Shown: one piece after another, positions 5,158 through 5,351 of the stretch
Layout of the letters: each line of letters begins with the position of its first letter
How positions within the stretch are numbered: position 1 is the stretch's first letter
Source: Treponema sp.
Lineage (GTDB): Bacteria; Spirochaetota; Spirochaetia; Treponematales; Breznakiellaceae
Direction of reading: 5' to 3'
NCBI GenBank assembly: GCA_031258265.1
Contig: JAIRNB010000392.1
Location: forward strand, 1-5,351
Length of the DNA: 5,351 nt
Notes under the pieces: generated by a model
Seen by the model: the letters and a program-made list of their open reading frames with translations, nothing else
The model's database searches: none
What the model was told of the DNA's origin: nothing
Made by a program: the position numbers and the translations under genes

Positions 5158-5181
5158 TTTCCGTTATATTTTTTACGGAAA
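5158..5181. repeat. Hairpin with T-rich loop in flbD leader
   Basis: TTTCCGT (5158-5164) pairs with ACGGAAA (5175-5181) around a 10-nt loop TATATTTTTT. A -10-like TATATT lies in the loop, but there is no -35 box at a sensible distance. Confidence 0.45.
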
Positions 5182-5248
5182 CCGGGGGGGCCGGGCTTCC
5201 GGGGAGCCGGGTTTCGGGAGGGCCTCGATTCCCGATAGGATATGAAAG

Positions 5249-5351
5249 ATGATTAAAGTAACCAGGCTGGATGGGATGGAGTATTACCTTAATCCCCACC
5301 AGATCGAATCCATCGAAATTCACCCCGATACCACCCTGGTTATGCTGACGG
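5249..5351 (+). CDS. flbD: FlbD/SwrD-family flagellar protein (partial, runs off the window)
   Basis: The first 34 codons read MIKVTRLDGMEYYLNPHQIE and then SIEIHPDTTLVMLT, matching the start of the FlbD/SwrD family of about 60-80 residues: MIxVTRLNGxxxxxNxxxIExIExxPDTxIxLxxG. In Bacillus SwrD supports flagellar motor power, and in spirochaetes the gene sits between flgE and motA, exactly where this one lies. AGGA at 5237-5240 is 8 bases before the ATG. A four-codon frame, ATG-AAA-GAT-GAT-stop, at 5242-5256 overlaps the start in another phase and is probably not meaningful. The 3' end is beyond the window. Confidence 0.93.
   Translation, partial: MIKVTRLDGMEYYLNPHQIESIEIHPDTTLVMLT

Larger units (their letters stand above)
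4790..5248. other. flgE-flbD spacer, gene-free and palindrome-rich
   Basis: I find no credible gene in these 459 bases; minus-strand frames here simply run through the repeats and into antisense flbD. The stretch holds about eight inverted repeats: 4798-4834, 4858-4889 (AAGCCG/CGGCTT, 20-nt loop), 4899-4918, 4946-5010, 5025-5039, 5046-5058, 5097-5142 and 5158-5181. A purine-rich triple GGAGC lies near 5067-5081. No convincing promoter for flbD was found. In other spirochaetes flgE and flbD are close together, so this looks like material added inside an operon; that comparison is from memory. Confidence 0.7.

Noticed and set aside
5142..5170. Sigma70 promoter for flbD using TATATT at 5165-5170
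   Set aside because: The base positions 17 nt upstream (ATGCGC) match only 2 of 6 of the -35 consensus, and the -10-like bases sit in a hairpin loop.
5212..5238. Sigma28-like CCCGATAG at 5231-5238 before flbD
   Set aside because: There is no TAAA-like -35 at the needed distance (TTTC at 5212-5215), and transcription would start almost at the ATG.
5105..5323. Minus-strand frame of 72 codons overlapping flbD
   Set aside because: Half of it is antisense to flbD, whose N-terminus matches its family clearly.

Overview
The window carries a spirochaete periplasmic-flagellum gene cluster of the Treponema type. The gene order is flbB, fliK (tap1-like), flgD, flgE, flbD (swrD-like), which is the order of the fla/flgB motility operons of Treponema and Borrelia. 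FlbB is essentially a spirochaete collar protein. FlgE has the Lys165/Cys178 pair that spirochaetes use for the lysinoalanine cross-link of the hook. By eye the DNA is GC-rich, with many CGG, GGG and CCC codons, so it is unlike T. pallidum, T. denticola or Borrelia. A GC-rich treponeme or relative, such as those of termite guts, fits, but that placement is an inference.

Layout. Positions 1-190 hold a minus-strand tRNA-Lys(CUU) with a good sigma70 promoter and an AT-rich hairpin just past its 3' end. Positions 190-336 are a divergent promoter region: a very GC-rich block, then a TTGCCA-N17-TATAAT promoter for flbB that overlaps a sigma28-like site. flbB (337-942) is followed by a 254-nt spacer with three abutting palindromes and a second sigma28-like site in front of fliK. 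fliK (best start 1197), flgD and flgE follow closely; the flgD Shine-Dalgarno sequence includes the fliK stop codon. After flgE comes a 459-nt gene-free spacer that starts with a terminator-like hairpin and holds about eight inverted repeats, one of them a perfect 21-bp stem with a GCAA loop. flbD starts at 5249 and runs off the window.

How the genes work together. FlbB belongs to the collar of the spirochaete motor. FlgD is the scaffold for hook assembly, FlgE is the hook subunit, FliK measures hook length and triggers the export switch, and FlbD/SwrD supports motor power next to the motAB genes expected downstream.

The coding content is a conserved flagellar block, and I see no unknown enzyme or defence system. 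The less expected parts are non-coding: two sigma28-like sites, the hairpin after flgE, and the palindrome cluster inside what is normally a compact operon. A 12-bp palindrome before fliK looks like an empty version of the large hairpin before flbD.
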